DNA of 64,000 nucleotides, taken from Alistipes sp. (GTDB lineage Bacteria; Bacteroidota; Bacteroidia; Bacteroidales; Rikenellaceae). Positions 50,227 through 59,707 of the stretch are shown piece by piece; position 1 is the stretch's first letter, and each line of letters starts with the position of its first letter. Position numbers and translations under genes: made by a program. The notes under the pieces are model-generated. The model did no database searches. It saw nothing but the letters and a program-made list of their open reading frames with translations, and had not been told where the DNA came from. The DNA lies in contig JAGBVG010000071.1 of the NCBI GenBank assembly GCA_017630455.1, forward strand, positions 1-64,000, read 5' to 3'.

Positions 50227-51321
50227 ATGCAGACAACTAAGACTACACAGCCTATCGTCGTCACGCTTGATGCCGGTGGCACAAATTTCGTTTTTAATGC
50301 GATGCAAGACGGCAAGTCCTGCACCGAAAGCATAACTATGCCATCTCAGGCTCACGACCTCGACCTCTGCCTCAGCACCTTGATTAAAGGATTTGAGATT
50401 ATCATTGCGAAATTGGAGCAGAAGCCTATTGCCATCAGCTTTGCCTTTCCTGGCCCTGCCGACTACCGCAACGGCATCATCGGAGGCTATCTCCCTAACT
50501 TCCCATCGTTCCGCGATGGCGTAGCTCTCGGCCCTATGCTCGAGGAGCACTTCGGAATCCCGGTCTTTATCAACAACGATGCTGACCTCTTTGCATACGG
50601 CGAGGCTGCAGGAGGCGCACTACCTCGCATCAACCGTATGCTCGAGGAGGCTGGCTCTGCTAAACGCTACCGCAACCTTCTCGGCTTCACCTTTGGTACA
50701 GGCTTTGGCTTTGGCTTTGTGATGGATGGTGTACTCAACCGCGGCGATAATTCGTGCGTCGAGACCTTCTGCCTCAAGCACCGCGACCACCCAGAGTTTA
50801 TCGTCGAGGATGGCGTTGCCATCCGTGCCGTAAAGCGCGTTTACAAGGAGCTTTCTGGCGACGACCGTGCGCTTGAGCCACGCGACATCTGCAACATTGC
50901 AGACGGAACTATGGAGGGTAATTCAGAGGCAGCAAAGGAGGCCTTCGCAACTCTTGGTCGCGTAGCTGGTGACGCTATGGCTACAGCCGTAACACTAATG
51001 GATGGCATCATCGTTATCGGCGGAGGATTGACAGGTGCTAAGAGATACTTTATGCCTGCACTTATCGAGGAGATGCGCTCGAAGATTAAGACTATGTCGG
51101 GTGACACTCTCAACCGTGTTCAGATGGAGGTGTACGACTTGGATAACGAGCGTGATTTTGAGGAGTTTGCACGCGGCAAATCAACTAAAATTAAGGTATA
51201 CGGCAGCGACCGCGAGGTTATCTACGACCCCGTGAAACGCGTGGGTGTAACCATCTCAGACATCGGCGCCAGCAATGCCGTATCGCTTGGCGCTTATCTC
51301 TATGCGATAAACAACATATAA
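50227..51321 (+). CDS. ROK family sugar kinase
   Basis: 364 aa from the ATG at 50227. Phosphate-binding start VVTLDAGGTNFVF, FINNDADLFAYGEA, GFTFGTGFGFGFV and IVIGGGLTGAKRY follow the actin-like ATPase fold of ROK glucokinases/N-acetylhexosamine kinases. The zinc-binding CxCGxxGCxE motif of many ROK proteins is absent, the region instead reading SCVETFCLKHRDHPEF. Substrate sugar is not decidable. The transcript is probably leaderless. Confidence 0.88.
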   Translation: MQTTKTTQPIVVTLDAGGTNFVFNAMQDGKSCTESITMPSQAHDLDLCLSTLIKGFEIIIAKLEQKPIAISFAFPGPADYRNGIIGGYLPNFPSFRDGVALGPMLEEHFGIPVFINNDADLFAYGEAAGGALPRINRMLEEAGSAKRYRNLLGFTFGTGFGFGFVMDGVLNRGDNSCVETFCLKHRDHPEFIVEDGVAIRAVKRVYKELSGDDRALEPRDICNIADGTMEGNSEAAKEAFATLGRVAGDAMATAVTLMDGIIVIGGGLTGAKRYFMPALIEEMRSKIKTMSGDTLNRVQMEVYDLDNERDFEEFARGKSTKIKVYGSDREVIYDPVKRVGVTISDIGASNAVSLGAYLYAINNI

Positions 51322-51330
51322 CAAAAAAAG

Positions 51331-51365
51331 AAGGAGTGTCAAACATTTATCTGACACTCCTTTTT
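51331..51365. terminator. bidirectional terminator
   Basis: AAGGAGTGTCA and TGACACTCCTT form a perfect 11-bp stem with A and T runs on both sides, between the convergent ROK and class IV aminotransferase-like genes. Confidence 0.88.
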
Positions 51366-51366
51366 C

Positions 51367-52128
51367 TTACGGTTTTGGTTGCATTCGGGTGGCTATCTGC
51401 GTTGTGGCCATAAAGAGTAGTCGATGCTCCTCGAAGGCATATAGCGACGTTATACCCATTATATCGACTTCAAAAATCTCCTCCATACGCTTAAGTGACT
51501 TGACTGGAAGAGGGTGGATAACAAGCTCGAAACCTGCGGCAACTATAGCCTCATGAGCCACAACAAACTCTACGCTATCAAACATCTCTGGGGTATAGAC
51601 CCTATTGCCGTAGACCGTAAAAACAGGACGCCACGGACGGCTGATCAGCTCATCCTTATCATTGACCCAAAGAGGCATATCGCCATAACCCGCGACGCGA
51701 CTATCGGCCATAGCATCCACAGCTACGGTTATGGAGTTCTGGCATAATGCCATAGGTGGCACAGCGCGATACAGAGCACCGCGAAGACGCTTGGCACGAA
51801 GCGAAGCACCCTCATAATAAGTTGGAGTCTCAACCTCGAACGAGAGGTGTCCCTCGGCATCGAGACGCATCGCCACGGCACAACTAAAGTTTGGCGAGAC
51901 GCGCGACAACTCGAGAAGTTTTGTGATGATCTTCGAGGCATCATCTACTCCACAAAGCGACATAAAGCCAAACAACTCCGCCGAACTCTCACGCAGCAGC
52001 ATTATATGGCGACCAAGGTTGCTCGCCCGATAGCCGATAGTATGGATTCGCTGTAGGACATAGCTGCGCGGGCAACGAAATTGCGATGCCTCCACGAGCT
52101 TTCCATCATTCCACACCATCAGATTCAT
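51367..52128 (-). CDS. class IV aminotransferase-fold protein lacking the PLP lysine
   Basis: 253 aa. The layout matches branched-chain aminotransferase/aminodeoxychorismate lyase proteins: an N-terminal WNDGKLVEA, and a C-terminal PVFTVYGNRVYTPEMFDSVE and EIFEVDIMGITSLYAFE. The segment where family members carry the PLP lysine (usually EIKTLNY-like) reads SITVAVDAMADSR and has no lysine, and the following E-x-S-x-x-N pocket is replaced by ISRPWRPVF. It is therefore probably not a transaminase. It is the last gene of the murB-tilS-holA transcript, 20 nt after holA. Confidence 0.65.
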   Translation of the reverse strand: MNLMVWNDGKLVEASQFRCPRSYVLQRIHTIGYRASNLGRHIMLLRESSAELFGFMSLCGVDDASKIITKLLELSRVSPNFSCAVAMRLDAEGHLSFEVETPTYYEGASLRAKRLRGALYRAVPPMALCQNSITVAVDAMADSRVAGYGDMPLWVNDKDELISRPWRPVFTVYGNRVYTPEMFDSVEFVVAHEAIVAAGFELVIHPLPVKSLKRMEEIFEVDIMGITSLYAFEEHRLLFMATTQIATRMQPKP

Positions 52129-52148
52129 ATACAGCGATTTAAACCGTA

Positions 52149-53225
52149 TTACATAAATATCTTCAAGAGCAACTCCTTGAGCAACTCACCATTGTCTAAG
52201 CCGCCACTATTAACACCCTTGCTCTTGGCATCATACTCGCGCAAAAGCCCCAAAACCTTAAATAGCTGAGGGCCATTCCAGCGGCCGATATTTGCTTTTA
52301 GCTCGCGCAACGCAAAGGTGTTATTTGCTCTTACAGCACGCATAAGCGCCATATCCTGAGGCATAGGAATACCCTTGCGGCGTGACTGCCAAATATGATA
52401 GTTGAGCAGAAACAACTGCTGAAACATTCCGAACAGTATAGTGATTGTCTGCGTAATAGGATAGCTCTTGGGGTTGTGCGAGAAGTGCTCCGCAATACGC
52501 ATAGCACGCCCTACGTCACGCTTCATAACCGCATCGTTAAGCTCGAAGCTATTAAACTCCTTCGAGAGACCAATAAACTCCTCGATGTGTGCATCGGTAA
52601 CTACACGTTCATCCTCGCGCATTGACACTCGCAACTTCTCAATCTCTCGCACCATACGGCCGATATCCATACCGACATACTCCTTGAGCATCGCCAAGGC
52701 CTTCGGCTCGACACGCAATCCGACAGAACCTATATAACCCTCGAGCCATCCATCTATCTCATAATCACGAGGTCGCACCGACTCGAAGATAACGCCGCTC
52801 TTCTGGCAACTCTTATAGAACGCCGTACGCTTATCGACACCTCTACCCTGCTCCTTATTCTTATAGCAGATGATCAGAATCGTGGATTGCTGCGGATTGG
52901 AAGTGTAATGCACGAGGTTATCTATCTTATTGAGCTGCTGAGCCTCACGCACTATGACCACCTGATACGAACCCATCATAGGCATCTGGCGGCAGAGCAT
53001 CACAATCTTTCCCGTATCGCTATCCTGACCATATACAGTCACTTGGTTGAAACTGCGCTCCGCCTCGTTGAGAATCGTATTTGCCAGTCGCTCTGCAATG
53101 GCATCAATAAAATACCCCTCATCACCCGTTAGGAGATATATGGGTGCAAAGCGGCGGGCATCGATATCCTTCATTATCGTGCCATACTCCGCAATAGCAT
53201 CGCTGAATTTCAATGACTTTGCCAT
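52149..53225 (-). CDS. holA: DNA polymerase III subunit delta
   Basis: 358 aa. AAA+-like clamp-loader subunit: APIYLLTGDEGYFIDAIAERL at the start and VVIVREAQQL, IGLSKEFNSFELNDAVMKRD in the middle (in part). Opens the beta clamp during loading. The gap to tilS upstream is only 2 nt, so the two are cotranscribed. Confidence 0.92.
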   Translation of the reverse strand: MAKSLKFSDAIAEYGTIMKDIDARRFAPIYLLTGDEGYFIDAIAERLANTILNEAERSFNQVTVYGQDSDTGKIVMLCRQMPMMGSYQVVIVREAQQLNKIDNLVHYTSNPQQSTILIICYKNKEQGRGVDKRTAFYKSCQKSGVIFESVRPRDYEIDGWLEGYIGSVGLRVEPKALAMLKEYVGMDIGRMVREIEKLRVSMREDERVVTDAHIEEFIGLSKEFNSFELNDAVMKRDVGRAMRIAEHFSHNPKSYPITQTITILFGMFQQLFLLNYHIWQSRRKGIPMPQDMALMRAVRANNTFALRELKANIGRWNGPQLFKVLGLLREYDAKSKGVNSGGLDNGELLKELLLKIFM

Positions 53226-53227
53226 AA

Positions 53228-54571
53228 TTATAACGATTCTCTAACTACCTTTAGCACATTTTCGGTCTTGCGTGTTATGGCATATCGGTCATCGAGTCTT
53301 CGACCTATAACCCACACAATATCATCGCCCGACAAAAGCACAAACTGGCGACTCTTCTCCGCCACGGAGACCTTCTTATCTATGAGATAGTCGCTCAACT
53401 TCTTACGTCCCGACATTCCAAATGGCACAAACCAGTCGCCATCCTGCCAACGTCGCACCCTGAGTGGAAACTTCAACTTATCGGCATCCAGCAGCGCAAC
53501 GTTATCTCCCTGATTGAGGTCATCGATAAAGTCGATATCGCAATACTCGTAGAAGAGTACCGAGCCTCCGGCATAGGAGCGTACTGCACCCTTCTCAATC
53601 AGCGTCTCGCAGCTATCATCATCCGTGATGCGCGCCACGACAACATCACCTCTATCGATCACAGCTACCCACTCACGAGCATAGAACCTACGTCCCGTAG
53701 CTCCGCAATCGAGCGCGTGGCATAGCGAATCGACAACATCGCCCTTGAATCCAAACTCCGCGCTAAGTATCTCATAAATAACATAGTTGCGTGGTAGTGT
53801 AGGACGAATTGCAGGGACCTTCAAACGGTAGATATCGCCACTCTGCTCCAGCACCTCGCCCTTTACGATGTCGATTGCAGAATTGATAAAATCCTGAGCC
53901 TGGCTGAGGCGTGCGATATTGCGTCGCATAATAGGTGTGAAGCGCGGATTTATCTCCTTGAGCATAGGAATAAGACCCAGACGCACCTTGTTTCTCAAGT
54001 ACTTAGTCGTGCGGTTCGATGAATCCTCGCGGAACGGGATGTGGTGCGCCATAGCATAGTCGTGGATATCCTTACGTGTGGCAAACATCATAGGTCGCAC
54101 AATGCGTCCCAGCTGAGTGGAGATTCCTGTAAGGCCGCGCAGACCAGTGCCACGTAGCATATTAATGAAAAATGTCTCTATCGAGTCGTTGCTGTGGTGT
54201 GCAATGGCTATAGCCGTGTAGCCATACTCATCGCATAGCTTCCTAAACCACTGATAACGCAATCGGCGTGCTGCCATCTCCATAGACTCCCCCGTGCGCT
54301 CCATCTCGCCTACGGTGTCGAAACGCTTGTTGAAGAACTCCGCACCATAGCGGCGAGACTCCTGCTCCACCAACTTCTCGTCATCATCACTCTCCTGGCC
54401 ACGCAGCTGGAAGTTGCAGTGCGCGACACCAAACCTATAACCCGCAGCCGCCGTAAGCGACATCATAACCATAGAGTCGACACCGCCAGATACGGTCAAC
54501 AATATCTTGTCATCGTGAGTAAACAGCTCGTTTTCCTCAATATATTTTTCAAATCCGTCGAGCAGCAACAT
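53228..54571 (-). CDS. tilS: tRNA(Ile)-lysidine synthase
   Basis: 447 aa. PP-loop VSGGVDSMVMM near residue 28, then HCNFQLRGQESDDDE, HHSNDSIETFFINMLRGTGLRG (in part) and a C-terminal substrate-binding domain with LRVRRWQDGDWFVPFGMSGRKKLSDYLID (in part). Converts C34 of the CAU-anticodon tRNA-Ile to lysidine, essential for reading AUA. Lies 2 nt after murB. Confidence 0.96.
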   Translation of the reverse strand: MLLLDGFEKYIEENELFTHDDKILLTVSGGVDSMVMMSLTAAAGYRFGVAHCNFQLRGQESDDDEKLVEQESRRYGAEFFNKRFDTVGEMERTGESMEMAARRLRYQWFRKLCDEYGYTAIAIAHHSNDSIETFFINMLRGTGLRGLTGISTQLGRIVRPMMFATRKDIHDYAMAHHIPFREDSSNRTTKYLRNKVRLGLIPMLKEINPRFTPIMRRNIARLSQAQDFINSAIDIVKGEVLEQSGDIYRLKVPAIRPTLPRNYVIYEILSAEFGFKGDVVDSLCHALDCGATGRRFYAREWVAVIDRGDVVVARITDDDSCETLIEKGAVRSYAGGSVLFYEYCDIDFIDDLNQGDNVALLDADKLKFPLRVRRWQDGDWFVPFGMSGRKKLSDYLIDKKVSVAEKSRQFVLLSGDDIVWVIGRRLDDRYAITRKTENVLKVVRESL

Positions 54572-54573
54572 AT

Positions 54574-55587
54574 CTATAACAGATTTACCTCGGGAGAGAT
54601 CTCCACACCAAATTTATTGTTTACACACTGCGACACATACTTTGCCAAAGCTATAACCTCGCCACCCGTAGCACCGCCATAATTCACCAGTACCAATGCC
54701 TGATTCTCGTGAACACCAACACGACCATCACGATAGCCCTTTAATCCCGCCTTGTCGATTAGCCACCCCGCCGCAAGTTTCACGTGGTTATCATCATTTG
54801 GCACCGCATACGATGGCATATCGGGGTACTCGGACAATAGGCGCTCGGCGACACTACGCTCCACGATCGGATTCTTGAAGAAGCTACCAGCATTGCCCAA
54901 CACCTTTGGATCGGGGAGCTTACGGCCACGAATGGCACATATAGCCTCGCGGATATTCTCGAGGGTAGCTCCGCCACGAGCCTCCACCTCATTGACGACA
55001 TCGCCATAACCGAGATTAGGACGTGGCAGACGACTGAGGTGCATCTCCACAGCGAGGATTATCGCCCGACCACGCAGCTCCTGCTTAAAGATACTCTCGC
55101 GGTAGGCAAAATGGCACTCCTTATTCGACAATCTCACCACCTCCAACGTGTTGACATCGAAGTACTCCACAGTGGTTATCACATCCTTTACTTCAGCTCC
55201 ATATGCTCCGATATTCTGTACCGGCGCAGCACCCACAGAGCTTGGAATAGCCGAGAGATTTTCTATTCCCCACAGCCCCTCGCCGACACTCCACGCAACA
55301 AGGGTATCCCAATCGTATGCAGCCTCCACACGCACATCGACACCCTCCGCATCATCGCTTAGAATAGTGAGCGACGAGCAGGTGGGCGTAAAGATCACGC
55401 CGTCGTAATATTGGGTAAAAAGGGTGTTATTTCCTGCACCTAAGACATACCATTTATCGGGACGCTCCGCACCGAATATCTCCCTCAAATCCTCCGCTGA
55501 GTCGAACTCTACAACCGAGCGAGCACTCTCCGAGACACCAAAACTATTGCGCGAAGCTAAATTTATATCATTATATATACGTTTCAT
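54574..55587 (-). CDS. murB: UDP-N-acetylenolpyruvoylglucosamine reductase
   Basis: 337 aa. FAD-binding start NDINLASRNSFGV and WYVLGAGNNTLF, then GIENLSAIPSSVGAAPVQNIGAYGAEV (in part), YRESIFK and the catalytic serine/glutamate region GNAGSFFKNPI and HENQALVLVNYG. Type I MurB. The transcript starts at or next to the ATG: the -7 box TAACTTTG is only 4 nt upstream. Confidence 0.96.
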   Translation of the reverse strand: MKRIYNDINLASRNSFGVSESARSVVEFDSAEDLREIFGAERPDKWYVLGAGNNTLFTQYYDGVIFTPTCSSLTILSDDAEGVDVRVEAAYDWDTLVAWSVGEGLWGIENLSAIPSSVGAAPVQNIGAYGAEVKDVITTVEYFDVNTLEVVRLSNKECHFAYRESIFKQELRGRAIILAVEMHLSRLPRPNLGYGDVVNEVEARGGATLENIREAICAIRGRKLPDPKVLGNAGSFFKNPIVERSVAERLLSEYPDMPSYAVPNDDNHVKLAAGWLIDKAGLKGYRDGRVGVHENQALVLVNYGGATGGEVIALAKYVSQCVNNKFGVEISPEVNLL

Positions 55588-55591
55588 AGTG

Positions 55592-55599
55592 CAAAGTTA
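55592..55599 (-). promoter_or_regulatory. murB -7 box, abutting the start codon
   Basis: TAACTTTG on the minus strand followed by four bases and then the ATG. A leader of useful length is impossible from this box. No convincing -33 TTG was seen. Confidence 0.55.
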
Positions 55600-55611
55600 A
55601 AAAATTTTTGC

Positions 55612-55619
55612 TATATTTG
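55612..55619 (+). promoter_or_regulatory. -7 box of the DUF4301 gene
   Basis: TATATTTG, exact consensus, about 75 nt upstream of the start at 55694, 12 bp from the divergent murB box. Confidence 0.5.
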
Positions 55620-55693
55620 GGAACTATTTGTGACAATATTACACATCAACCACAATAATAGATTTCGAAATAACCAATTAAATATACGCTACT

Positions 55694-57127
55694 ATGTTTA
55701 CACAAGAAGAGATTAGACAGATTGAAGCTCACGGTCTGACTGTTGCGCAGGTAGAACAGCAGATAGAGAACTTCCGTGCAGGTTTTCCATCACTTCCTAT
55801 CGTTCGTGCGGCGTCGTGCGGCGATGGCATACGCAGATTCAACGATGATGAGATAGCAGAGATTTTGCAGCGCTACGACGCAGAGAGCTCAAAGCTACGC
55901 TGCGTGAAGTTTGTGCCAGCCTCGGGTGCTGCAACGCGTATGTTTAAGGAGTTGTTTGAGTATGTAAACGACGATAAGCGCACCGCAGGCATCGACAAGC
56001 TTATCACCAACCTCGAGAAGTTTGCCTTCTTCGCTGAGTTGGCAAAGTATCTGAACCCTCAGATCGACGATAAGAATGTGGTTCGCAATATCATAGTCGA
56101 GGGTTTGTGCTACGGCGCGAAGCCTAAGGGTCTCGTTACGTTCCACGCCTATAAGGAGGGTGTGCGCAAGCCTGTTGAGGAGCACCTTGTAGAGGCGGCA
56201 CTCTACGCTTCAAATGGCGAGCGCGCGGCGATCCACTTCACCGTATCTCCAGAGCATAAGGAGGGCTTCCTCGCTCTTCTCGAGGAGCGTCAGAGCTACT
56301 ACGAGCAGAAGTTCGGCATCAAGTACGACGTTTCGTTCTCGGAGCAGAGTCCTGCAACAGATACCATTGCCGTAAACCTCGACAACACTCCATTCCGCAC
56401 CGATGATGGCAAGCTCTTGTTCCGCCCAGCAGGTCACGGCGCGCTCATAACAAATCTCGACAAACTCGACGCTGACATCATCTTCGTGAAGAATATCGAC
56501 AACGTAACCACAGACGAGCGTAAGCCTGATACTGTGACATTTAAGAAGGTATTGGCTGGCGAGTTGCTCCGTCTTCAGGCGCGCTCATTCGAGCTCTTAA
56601 AGGGCTTTGAGGCGGGTGAGGATAAGAGCGCAGAGGCTCTAACATTCCTCCGCGATGAGCTTTGCTGCCATCTCCCAGAGAACGCATCGCGCGAGCTTAT
56701 TATCGAGAGCCTCGATCGTCCTATCCGTGTTTGCGGTATGGTTAAAAACGAGGGTGAGCCTGGTGGTGGTCCATTCTGGGTGCGTGACGAGAAGGGTCGC
56801 GAGCAATTGCAGATTGCCGAGTCGAGCCAGATTGCCAAGGAGGATATGCACCTTATGAAGGAGGCTACACACTTCAACCCTGTCGACTTGGTTTGCGGCG
56901 TGCAGCGTTACGACGGTACTAAATATGACCTCACGAAGTATACCGACCCTAAGACAGGCTTCATATCACAGAAGTCGGCTGGCGGTCGTGACCTTCGCGC
57001 TCAGGAGCTTCCAGGATTGTGGAACGGCGCAATGGCCAATTGGAACACCCTCTTCGTGGAGGTGCCAATCTCGACATTCTCGCCTGTGAAGGTTGTACAA
57101 GACTTGCTGCGTCCGGAGCATCAGTAA
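55694..57127 (+). CDS. DUF4301 family protein
   Basis: 477 aa soluble protein typical of Bacteroidota. Recognisable stretches are VKFVPASGAATRMFKELFEY, GRPAGHGALITNLDKLDADIIFVKNIDN (in part; the actual start is FRPAGHGA) and GEPGGGPFWVRDEKG. The SGAATRM and GHGALI pieces recall nucleotidyltransferase-like folds, but no catalytic site is established for the family. Single gene with a terminator behind it. Confidence 0.85.
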   Translation: MFTQEEIRQIEAHGLTVAQVEQQIENFRAGFPSLPIVRAASCGDGIRRFNDDEIAEILQRYDAESSKLRCVKFVPASGAATRMFKELFEYVNDDKRTAGIDKLITNLEKFAFFAELAKYLNPQIDDKNVVRNIIVEGLCYGAKPKGLVTFHAYKEGVRKPVEEHLVEAALYASNGERAAIHFTVSPEHKEGFLALLEERQSYYEQKFGIKYDVSFSEQSPATDTIAVNLDNTPFRTDDGKLLFRPAGHGALITNLDKLDADIIFVKNIDNVTTDERKPDTVTFKKVLAGELLRLQARSFELLKGFEAGEDKSAEALTFLRDELCCHLPENASRELIIESLDRPIRVCGMVKNEGEPGGGPFWVRDEKGREQLQIAESSQIAKEDMHLMKEATHFNPVDLVCGVQRYDGTKYDLTKYTDPKTGFISQKSAGGRDLRAQELPGLWNGAMANWNTLFVEVPISTFSPVKVVQDLLRPEHQ

Positions 57128-57145
57128 TAGGCATAGAAAATCATT

Positions 57146-57171
57146 AAGGCGAAAGGGTTACTTTTCGCCTT
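57146..57171 (+). terminator. DUF4301 gene terminator
   Basis: AAGGCGAAA and TTTCGCCTT make a perfect 9-bp stem followed by a T run. Confidence 0.8.
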
Positions 57172-57200
57172 TTTAATTCTTTATTTTAAGGAAGATTTTG

Positions 57201-57208
57201 TATCTTTG
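57201..57208 (+). promoter_or_regulatory. -7 box of typA
   Basis: TATCTTTG, exact consensus, 24 nt before the start codon at 57233. Confidence 0.6.
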
Positions 57209-57232
57209 TCGCGTCTAAAATATATTATAAGT

Positions 57233-59035
57233 ATGCGAAAACTACGCAATATTGCAATTATCGCCCACGTAGACCACGGTAAGACGACACTCGTTGACAA
57301 GATGATTATGCAGGGTAACCTCCTGCGTGACAACGAGCATACGGGAGGCGACCTCATTATGGACAACAACGATATCGAGCGCGAGCGAGGAATCACCATC
57401 CTCTCGAAGAACGTTTCGGTAATCTATCAAGACTACAAGATCAACATCATCGATACCCCTGGTCACGCCGACTTTGGTGGCGAGGTTGAGCGAGTATTGA
57501 ATATGTGCGACGGCGTTATTCTTCTGGTTGATGCCTTCGAGGGTACTATGCCACAGACTCGCTTCGTACTACAGAAAGCACTGTCGTTGGGCAAGAAACC
57601 AATCGTAGTTATCAACAAGGTGGACAAGGAGAACTGTCGCCCTGATGTCGTAAACGAGCAGGTATTCGACCTTATGTTTACCCTCGGCGCTACAGAGGAA
57701 CAGCTCGACTATAAGACCATCTATGGTTCAGCAAAGCAGGGCTGGATGTCGCACGTAGCCACCGAGCCTACCAACTCCATCACTCCGCTTCTCGATACAA
57801 TCATCGACGAGATTCCAGAGCCAGAGACCGTAGAGGGTACAGTGCAGATGCTCGTGACATCTCTCGAGTACTCGCCATACGTAGGTCGTATTGCAGTGGG
57901 TAAGGTTACTCGCGGCTCGTTGAGTGCTGGTCAGAACGTGACACTTGCGAAGCGCGATGGCACGCTTGTAAAGACCAAGATCAAGGACTTGATGGTATTT
58001 GAGGGTCTTGGCAAGGCTAAAACCGAGAAGGTGGAGTGCGGTGAGATTTGCGCTCTTGTGGGTATCGAGGGCTTCGAGATTGGCGATACAATCTGTGACT
58101 TCACTAACCCTGAGCCACTGCCACCTATTGCTATTGACGAGCCAACGATGTCGATGCTCTTTACGATCAACAACTCGCCATTCTTCGGTAAGGATGGTAA
58201 GTTTGTCACATCGCGCCACATCAAGGAGCGTCTCGACCGTGAGTTGGAGAAGAACCTTGCACTACGTGTCGAGCCAGGCGAGAATGCCGATTCGTTTGCG
58301 GTATATGGCCGTGGTGTGTTGCACCTATCGGTACTTATCGAGACTATGCGCCGCGAGGGCTACGAGCTTCAGGTCGGACAGCCAAAGGTTATCACAAAGG
58401 TTATCGACGGCGTTAAGTGCGAGCCTGTGGAGGAGATGACAGTAGATTGCCCTGACGAGCACGCAGGTACTGTTATCGAACTTACCACACGCCGCAAGGG
58501 TCAGCTTGTGAATATGGAGTCTCAGAACGAGCGTACACGCCTCGAGTTCCTCATTCCATCGCGAGGCATCATAGGTCTTCGTTCCACAATGATTACCGCC
58601 ACAGCAGGTGAAGCTATTATGACCCACCGCCTCAAGGATTTCGAACCTTGGATGGGCGATATCGAGAACCGCTCTGTGGGTGCTATCATCGCCTCGGAGA
58701 CAGGCACTGCATACGCCTACTCGATCGACAAGTTGCAGGATAGAGGTAAGTTCTTCATCTCACCTATGGAGCAGGTATACTGCGGCCAGGTGATTGGTGA
58801 GCACACTCGCTCAAACGACATCACCGTTAACGTAACGAAGGCTAAGCAGCTTACAAATATGCGTGCATCGGGCTCGGATGAGAAGACCTCTATCGCACCT
58901 CCAGTAATCTTCTCGTTGGAGGAGGCATTGGAGTATATCCGCGAGGATGAGTACGTGGAGATTACTCCAAAGTCTATGCGACTACGCAAGATTCTCCTCT
59001 CGGAGGTGGATCGCAAGCGCGCATCAAAGGAGTAA
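57233..59035 (+). CDS. typA: translational GTPase TypA/BipA
   Basis: 600 aa from the ATG at 57233 (MRKLRNIAIIAHVDHG); a codon nine residues upstream is less likely since it lies on the transcript start. G1 AHVDHGKTT, G3 DTPGHADFGGEV, G4 NKVDKENC and the C-terminal BipA domain (SRGIIGLRS, LTNMRASGSDE) are present. Ribosome-associated GTPase needed for 50S assembly at low temperature and stress. Confidence 0.97.
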   Translation: MRKLRNIAIIAHVDHGKTTLVDKMIMQGNLLRDNEHTGGDLIMDNNDIERERGITILSKNVSVIYQDYKINIIDTPGHADFGGEVERVLNMCDGVILLVDAFEGTMPQTRFVLQKALSLGKKPIVVINKVDKENCRPDVVNEQVFDLMFTLGATEEQLDYKTIYGSAKQGWMSHVATEPTNSITPLLDTIIDEIPEPETVEGTVQMLVTSLEYSPYVGRIAVGKVTRGSLSAGQNVTLAKRDGTLVKTKIKDLMVFEGLGKAKTEKVECGEICALVGIEGFEIGDTICDFTNPEPLPPIAIDEPTMSMLFTINNSPFFGKDGKFVTSRHIKERLDRELEKNLALRVEPGENADSFAVYGRGVLHLSVLIETMRREGYELQVGQPKVITKVIDGVKCEPVEEMTVDCPDEHAGTVIELTTRRKGQLVNMESQNERTRLEFLIPSRGIIGLRSTMITATAGEAIMTHRLKDFEPWMGDIENRSVGAIIASETGTAYAYSIDKLQDRGKFFISPMEQVYCGQVIGEHTRSNDITVNVTKAKQLTNMRASGSDEKTSIAPPVIFSLEEALEYIREDEYVEITPKSMRLRKILLSEVDRKRASKE

Positions 59036-59107
59036 AGGAGAGATTCTTCACTACGTTCAGAATGACAGCATATTAAGACAATTTACAACCTTAAAACAAT
59101 AAAAGAA

Positions 59108-59548
59108 ATGGACAAGAAAATTGGTATTGCTTGCGACCACGCGGCATACGATCTTAAGGAGTTTTTGGTAGGCTACCTCTCAACCAAGGGTTTCGAGGTT
59201 AAGGATTTCGGCACACACTCTGAGGAGTCGTGCGACTACCCAGATTTCGCACACGCTCTTGGCGAGGCTATCGACAATGGCGAGTTGGAGCGCGGCGTTG
59301 CTCTCTGCGGCTCTGGCGAGGGTATCTCTATGACCTTGAACAAGCACCAGAGTGTTCGTGCAGCTCTCTGCTGGATTCCTGAGATTGCTAAGCTTTCACG
59401 TCAGCATAATAACTCTAACGTATTGTGTATGCCTGCTCGCTTCATCACTAACGACGAGGCTTTGGAGATGCTTAACATCTGGCTCGAGACAGAGTTCGAG
59501 GGTGGCCGTCACCAGCGTCGTTTGGATAAGATGCCACTCCAGAAGTAA
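59108..59548 (+). CDS. rpiB: ribose 5-phosphate isomerase B
   Basis: 146 aa. IGIACDHAAYDLKEFL at the start, the catalytic Cys segment GVALCGSGEGISMTLNKH and HNNSNVLCMPARF are typical RpiB motifs. Interconverts ribose 5-phosphate and ribulose 5-phosphate. It follows typA by 72 nt without a consensus -7 box, so it may be cotranscribed. Confidence 0.95.
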   Translation: MDKKIGIACDHAAYDLKEFLVGYLSTKGFEVKDFGTHSEESCDYPDFAHALGEAIDNGELERGVALCGSGEGISMTLNKHQSVRAALCWIPEIAKLSRQHNNSNVLCMPARFITNDEALEMLNIWLETEFEGGRHQRRLDKMPLQK

Positions 59549-59570
59549 TCTACCTATAAATCATAGGCAC

Positions 59571-59603
59571 AAAGAGTCGTAATCCATTACGGCTCTTTTT
59601 TTT
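59571..59603 (+). terminator. rpiB terminator
   Basis: AAAGAGTCGTAAT and ATTACGGCTCTTT pair with one G-T wobble, then a run of T. Confidence 0.85.
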
Positions 59604-59671
59604 GCGATCGCAGTCATCAATTTTGGGGATAAAAATATTGTTTTTGGATAAAATACTATTATAAATGATAG

Positions 59672-59702
59672 TTGTAGATTTTATCGGCAGAGTGTATCTT
59701 TG
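59672..59702 (+). promoter_or_regulatory. TonB receptor promoter, probably leaderless
   Basis: TATCTTTG at 59695-59702 with TTG at 59672-59674, 20 bp apart. The GTG start at 59708 is 5 nt beyond the -7 box. Confidence 0.6.
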
Positions 59703-59707
59703 CACTC

